Below are positions 39,597-42,516 of a stretch of 42,516 nucleotides of DNA, one piece after another. The notes beneath the pieces are model-generated. The model saw nothing but the letters and a program-made list of their open reading frames with translations, searched no databases and was not told where the DNA came from. The stretch comes from JAULZV01 sp964401885. GTDB lineage: Bacteria; Patescibacteriota; Minisyncoccia; Phycocordibacterales; JAACPR01. A program made the translations under genes and the position numbers. Within the stretch, counting starts at the first letter, position 1; every line of letters starts with the position of its first letter. The stretch covers positions 1-42,516 of the forward strand of contig CAYOAC010000003.1 of NCBI GenBank assembly GCA_964401885.1, written 5' to 3'.

Positions 39597-41138
39597 TTGC
39601 CATTTCAAAAAATAGAAAAAACAGGAGGAAATAATTTGGAAATGTTGCTAGGTGTGTTAACTTCTGGAATTCATCAATTAACCATAAAGGCTGATAATAG
39701 TTCTTATCAAGATACTGTAATTAGGCCGTTGAATGTTTTGAATAGTTATTTTGAAAAAGATATTTCAAAGTTTTATGAAGGTCAGATTGGTATAAATATT
39801 GGCAACAACTCCAAAGGTTATACAAAATTAACTTTCAATTCTTATGGAAAAGGAAAATTCTATAATGAATTAAAATCCATGAGTTATCAATGGGGTTCAA
39901 GAATTGATCAAAAAGGTACAAAAGTTATTGCAACAAAACTCTTAAACGAAAATTTTGCTGAACAAAATGAGATTCCAGAATTTCAAGCAGAAAAATATCA
40001 ATCATATACTGGCGGTATAAAATTGCTTCCATATAGTACTGAAGAATTGGAAATTTCTTCAATCAGCGCCAATTTATTTGGAGAGGGAATATTCAACAAA
40101 GATTCTCTTAAGGGATATTTCTATTCTTCAATGAGTGATGAAAAATCCGATGTCTCAAGGATTGTTAGATCTTTATATGGTCTTTCGGCATATCATGAGC
40201 CAATCTTAATTAAACTTCAAAAAATAAAAGATGACGCTAATCTTAATTTGAAAGATAAAATATTTGTAGCCCTTGCACTAGATGTGCTCGGAGCAAAGGA
40301 GGATGCAAGAGCATACTATGACGATAAGATTAAGAATTCTATAGAAATAAAATCAGAATATGCTTATATCAAAGGATTAAAAGGCGACGAAGTTATTACT
40401 ACTACAGCGTTAGTTGCAGCATTAGCAGCAAGCCTTGAAAAGCCAGAAGCAAATCAACTATATTCTTACGTTGAGCAAAATTATCCAAAAGAAACATTGA
40501 TAAATTTTGAAAAATTATTGTATGTAAAAAATTCTTTATCAAAATTAGATAATGAAAAGATTAGTTTCGAATATAATTATGGAAATAAAAAAGAAAAGAA
40601 AACACTTGATAATGGAGAAATATTTTCAATAACATTATCTCCTGATGAATTAAAGACATTCAGTCTCTCTTCTGTTAAAGGTAAATTGGGGGTTGTTGCT
40701 GAATACAAAGAAGAATTTTCTCCAGATTTAATAGTTAAAGATGAGAACTTATCTATTAATCGTTCTTATGAAGTCGAAGGTATTGTTACTAAAGAATTTA
40801 AAGAGGGAGACAAGGTGTTGGTGAGATTAATGCCACAATTTAATACAAATGCATTGAATGGTTCATATCAAATTGTTGATTATCTTCCAAGCGGTTTGAG
40901 ACCAATAGATCAAGATTGGGAATCTTATGTTTATGGTGGAAAATATAGAGAATATCCTGTAGAAATAAATGATCAGAAAGTTACTTTTGTAGTTGATAAG
41001 GGTAATCCGTATCAAATTTATTACTACGCGAGAGTAGTTTCCAAAGGAACTTATCGAGCTGATCCAGCTATTCTACAGTCATTAAAAAGTCTTGAAAGTA
41101 TAACAATATCAAATGAAGATTCGGTCATTATTAAATAA
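39597..41138 (+). CDS. alpha-2-macroglobulin-like protein, C-terminal part
   Basis: This is the continuation of the A2M frame after the second UGA; the frame is open from 39567, and 39597 is merely its first possible (TTG) start. It covers the helical thioester-type domain (about 39860-40510) and the C-terminal receptor-binding-like beta domain (about 40740-41100, with Y-Q-I-V-D-Y-L-P-S-G-L-R-P and Y-Y-Y-A-R-V-V-S-K-G-T-Y). The C-x-E-Q thioester is absent: the equivalent region reads M-S-Y-Q-W-G-S-R-I-D-Q. No promoter or ribosome binding site is visible before it, so alone it is unlikely to be an independent gene. Full length with the first part would be about 1615 residues. Confidence 0.75.
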   Translation: MPFQKIEKTGGNNLEMLLGVLTSGIHQLTIKADNSSYQDTVIRPLNVLNSYFEKDISKFYEGQIGINIGNNSKGYTKLTFNSYGKGKFYNELKSMSYQWGSRIDQKGTKVIATKLLNENFAEQNEIPEFQAEKYQSYTGGIKLLPYSTEELEISSISANLFGEGIFNKDSLKGYFYSSMSDEKSDVSRIVRSLYGLSAYHEPILIKLQKIKDDANLNLKDKIFVALALDVLGAKEDARAYYDDKIKNSIEIKSEYAYIKGLKGDEVITTTALVAALAASLEKPEANQLYSYVEQNYPKETLINFEKLLYVKNSLSKLDNEKISFEYNYGNKKEKKTLDNGEIFSITLSPDELKTFSLSSVKGKLGVVAEYKEEFSPDLIVKDENLSINRSYEVEGIVTKEFKEGDKVLVRLMPQFNTNALNGSYQIVDYLPSGLRPIDQDWESYVYGGKYREYPVEINDQKVTFVVDKGNPYQIYYYARVVSKGTYRADPAILQSLKSLESITISNEDSVIIK

Positions 41139-42006
41139 TAAAAAAATAAAAATTATTACATTGTTAATTTTATTATTAATAGGGTGTATTTTATTTTTAA
41201 AATTGTTGCCAGATAAAGATATAGTTTCTGTTTATCATCAGACTAAATGGAGTGAGTATAATCCAGAAATAGAAAGGTCTATTAAAAAATATAAATATTC
41301 TGAAAAAATAAATTTAAGAACTGTTTATGGAGGAATTGCCTCTCATCATATTCCAACTACAATTCCTAATTTGGTTAATTTTTATTCTGATTTAAAAAAT
41401 AATCAATCAGTAAGAAAAATAATTATTATTGGCCCAGATCATAATGATGCTGGAAAATCTTCCATATCTGCTTCAAATGTTAGTTTTTTTACATCATATG
41501 GTGAAGTTAAACCAATAGAAAATCTATCCATTGAATTAGAGAAATCAGGTTTGGTAAGTATTGAAGAATCTCCATTTGATTTTGAACACTCAATCGGATC
41601 TCAAATTTTGGTTATTAGCAAAATTTTTCCAGGCGTTCAAGTAACCCCGATAATTTTTAGATCAGATATACCAAAGGGTCAAGCAAAAGCTCTGGGTGAA
41701 AAATTAGCTTCCTTAATGGATGAGGAAACAGTTTTGATTGCGAGCGTAGATTTTTCTCATTATCTTTCAACAAATCAATCGGCACCAATTGATAATAAAT
41801 CTGCTGATGTTATTAGAAATCTTGATCTTGAGTCGATACATTTAATTGAAGCAGATTCGAATGAGACATTAGAAACCTTTATGATTGTTATGAACAATAA
41901 AAAAGCTTTCGATAATGATAAAGTTGAAGTTCTGAATACAAATGATTTGATGCAAAACTTTGACTATACAACAGGGTACGTTTTTGGTTTTTGGGGTATT
42001 AAATAA
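41113..42006 (+). CDS. membrane-anchored MEMO/AMMECR1-linked family protein
   Basis: A 297-residue protein with an N-terminal anchor (about 13-31) and a MEMO-family domain (AmmeMemoRadiSam system protein B). Signs are G-G-I-A-S-H-H-I-P-T-T, I-I-I-G-P-D-H-N-D-A, E-H-S-I-G-S-Q-I and L-I-A-S-V-D-F-S-H-Y-L. The fold is that of class III extradiol dioxygenases; activity in this family is uncertain. Its ATG overlaps the end of the A2M frame by 26 bases, which would couple the two translationally. AMMECR1 and radical SAM partners are not in the window. The outside location of the domain is unusual for MEMO proteins, which are usually soluble. Confidence 0.85.
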   Translation: MKIRSLLNNKKIKIITLLILLLIGCILFLKLLPDKDIVSVYHQTKWSEYNPEIERSIKKYKYSEKINLRTVYGGIASHHIPTTIPNLVNFYSDLKNNQSVRKIIIIGPDHNDAGKSSISASNVSFFTSYGEVKPIENLSIELEKSGLVSIEESPFDFEHSIGSQILVISKIFPGVQVTPIIFRSDIPKGQAKALGEKLASLMDEETVLIASVDFSHYLSTNQSAPIDNKSADVIRNLDLESIHLIEADSNETLETFMIVMNNKKAFDNDKVEVLNTNDLMQNFDYTTGYVFGFWGIK

Positions 42007-42086
42007 TCTATTATGATTTCAATAAAGATAGTATACTGCCATTGAATTGTCTGTTTGATTTTGATTTATTAAAATAATTTATAATT

Positions 42087-42516
42087 ATGCAATTTCCACT
42101 TAAAACTAGGTATGATGGTCGTTCAGGCGAAGTTTATTTTTTTGAATATTATGATGCAGATACTTTGGAAGGATTGCCAAAAGAAAATTTTAATCAGGTT
42201 GGTGTTTTGGCTTTTTATAAAGGTAGATTACTAATTGTTGATAATGTTTCAAAGCCAGGTACTTATGGGCCTGTAATGGGTAGTATCGAAAAGGGTGAAA
42301 CTCCAGAAGAGGCTTTGATTAGAGAATTAATTGAAGAATCAAACATGAAGATTTTGGATTTTAAATTAATTGGATATCAGATATGTAAAAACGGCAACAA
42401 GCCAGAAGATCCAGAACAATATCAAATTAGATACTTTGCTAATGTGGAACCTTACGGACCTTTTGAAGGTGATCCTGATGGTGTCTTCGGGCAGCCCCTT
42501 TGCGCCCCACTTCTTC
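42087..42516 (+). CDS. Nudix hydrolase, cut by window end
   Basis: At least 143 codons of a Nudix hydrolase. The Nudix box G-S-I-E-K-G-E-T-P-E-E-A-L-I-R-E-L-I-E-E-S (about residues 71-91) keeps the catalytic R-E-x-x-E-E, unlike NrtR. It follows a beta strand V-G-V-L-A-F-Y-K-G-R-L-L-I. Start at the ATG with TATAAT 1 base before it; the effective promoter must lie further upstream. The final 36 bases are GC-rich unlike the rest, so the last residues may not be genuine. The substrate is unknown. Confidence 0.8.
   Translation, partial: MQFPLKTRYDGRSGEVYFFEYYDADTLEGLPKENFNQVGVLAFYKGRLLIVDNVSKPGTYGPVMGSIEKGETPEEALIRELIEESNMKILDFKLIGYQICKNGNKPEDPEQYQIRYFANVEPYGPFEGDPDGVFGQPLCAPLL

Noticed and set aside
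36291..41138. Genome-wide UGA recoding (Gly as in SR1/Gracilibacteria, or Trp)
   Set aside because: Genes ending at 5726, 9241, 9960, 10894, 29629, 30733 and 31603 stop cleanly at UGA where the family ends, several directly before terminators, and Trp is encoded by UGG.
1..42516. CRISPR array, tRNA, rRNA, insertion sequence or prophage
   Set aside because: No regularly spaced direct repeats, no cloverleaf-like sequence with a T-loop, no transposase or phage structural genes were found by reading both strands; a tRNAscan or profile search was not possible.

Overview
The window looks like chromosomal DNA of an AT-rich bacterium with a streamlined genome, most likely a member of the Candidate Phyla Radiation (Patescibacteria). 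The reasons are gene content (many short membrane-anchored proteins of unknown function, lone metabolic enzymes, salvage rather than de novo NAD synthesis, an ATP-dependent DNA ligase), the small intergenic gaps, and the fact that almost no gene has a Shine-Dalgarno site. Many genes instead start 6-8 bases after an extended -10 box and should be leaderless. UGA ends many intact genes here, so the standard bacterial code applies. No tRNA, rRNA, CRISPR array, insertion sequence or phage structural gene was seen. The lineage assignment is inference.

Layout. 1-2.2 kb: a possible 33-codon leaderless gene, a strong hairpin, and an ABC exporter. 2.3-7.3 kb: a run of small AT-rich genes (DUF3850, DUF2000, several anchored proteins, a short-chain-dehydrogenase/ICMT chimera, 3-methyladenine DNA glycosylase I). 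7.5-10.9 kb: three independently promoted and terminated genes (ATP-dependent DNA ligase, SpoT-like HD hydrolase, TrpF-like TIM barrel). 11.0-15.9 kb: prephenate dehydratase, dGTPase-like HD enzyme, and a 955-residue protein ending in a SLOG-like nucleotide-binding domain. 16.0-17.4 kb: a nucleoside deoxyribosyltransferase-like protein and a VWA lipoprotein, divergent. 17.5-19.1 kb: a NadM-like domain fused to a methyltransferase.

19.2-31.6 kb is the core of the window: a NAD salvage region. pncB, pnuC-nadR, nadE-nadD-HAD and nrtR are each preceded by the same palindrome, TAGTGT-N7-ACACTA, overlapping the promoter or start region. NrtR is a Nudix-derived repressor whose Nudix catalytic residues are lost. 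Divergent from nrtR runs a four-gene operon: PP2C phosphatase, Ser/Thr-kinase-like protein with a C-terminal propeller-like region, a long nicotinamidase (PncA) homologue, and a VWA protein. A degenerate operator lies between them. Together these genes would give nicotinamide to nicotinate to NaMN to NaAD to NAD (PncA-like, PncB, NadD, NadE) and nicotinamide riboside to NMN to NAD (PnuC, NadR). The phosphatase/kinase/VWA trio may couple this to signalling; that operon is the best candidate for an undescribed system.

31.7-42.5 kb: histidine phosphatase, inositol-monophosphatase-like protein, PurF, Bax-inhibitor-1-like membrane protein, a large alpha-2-macroglobulin-like protein whose frame is interrupted by two in-frame UGA codons, a MEMO-family membrane protein, and a Nudix hydrolase cut by the window end.
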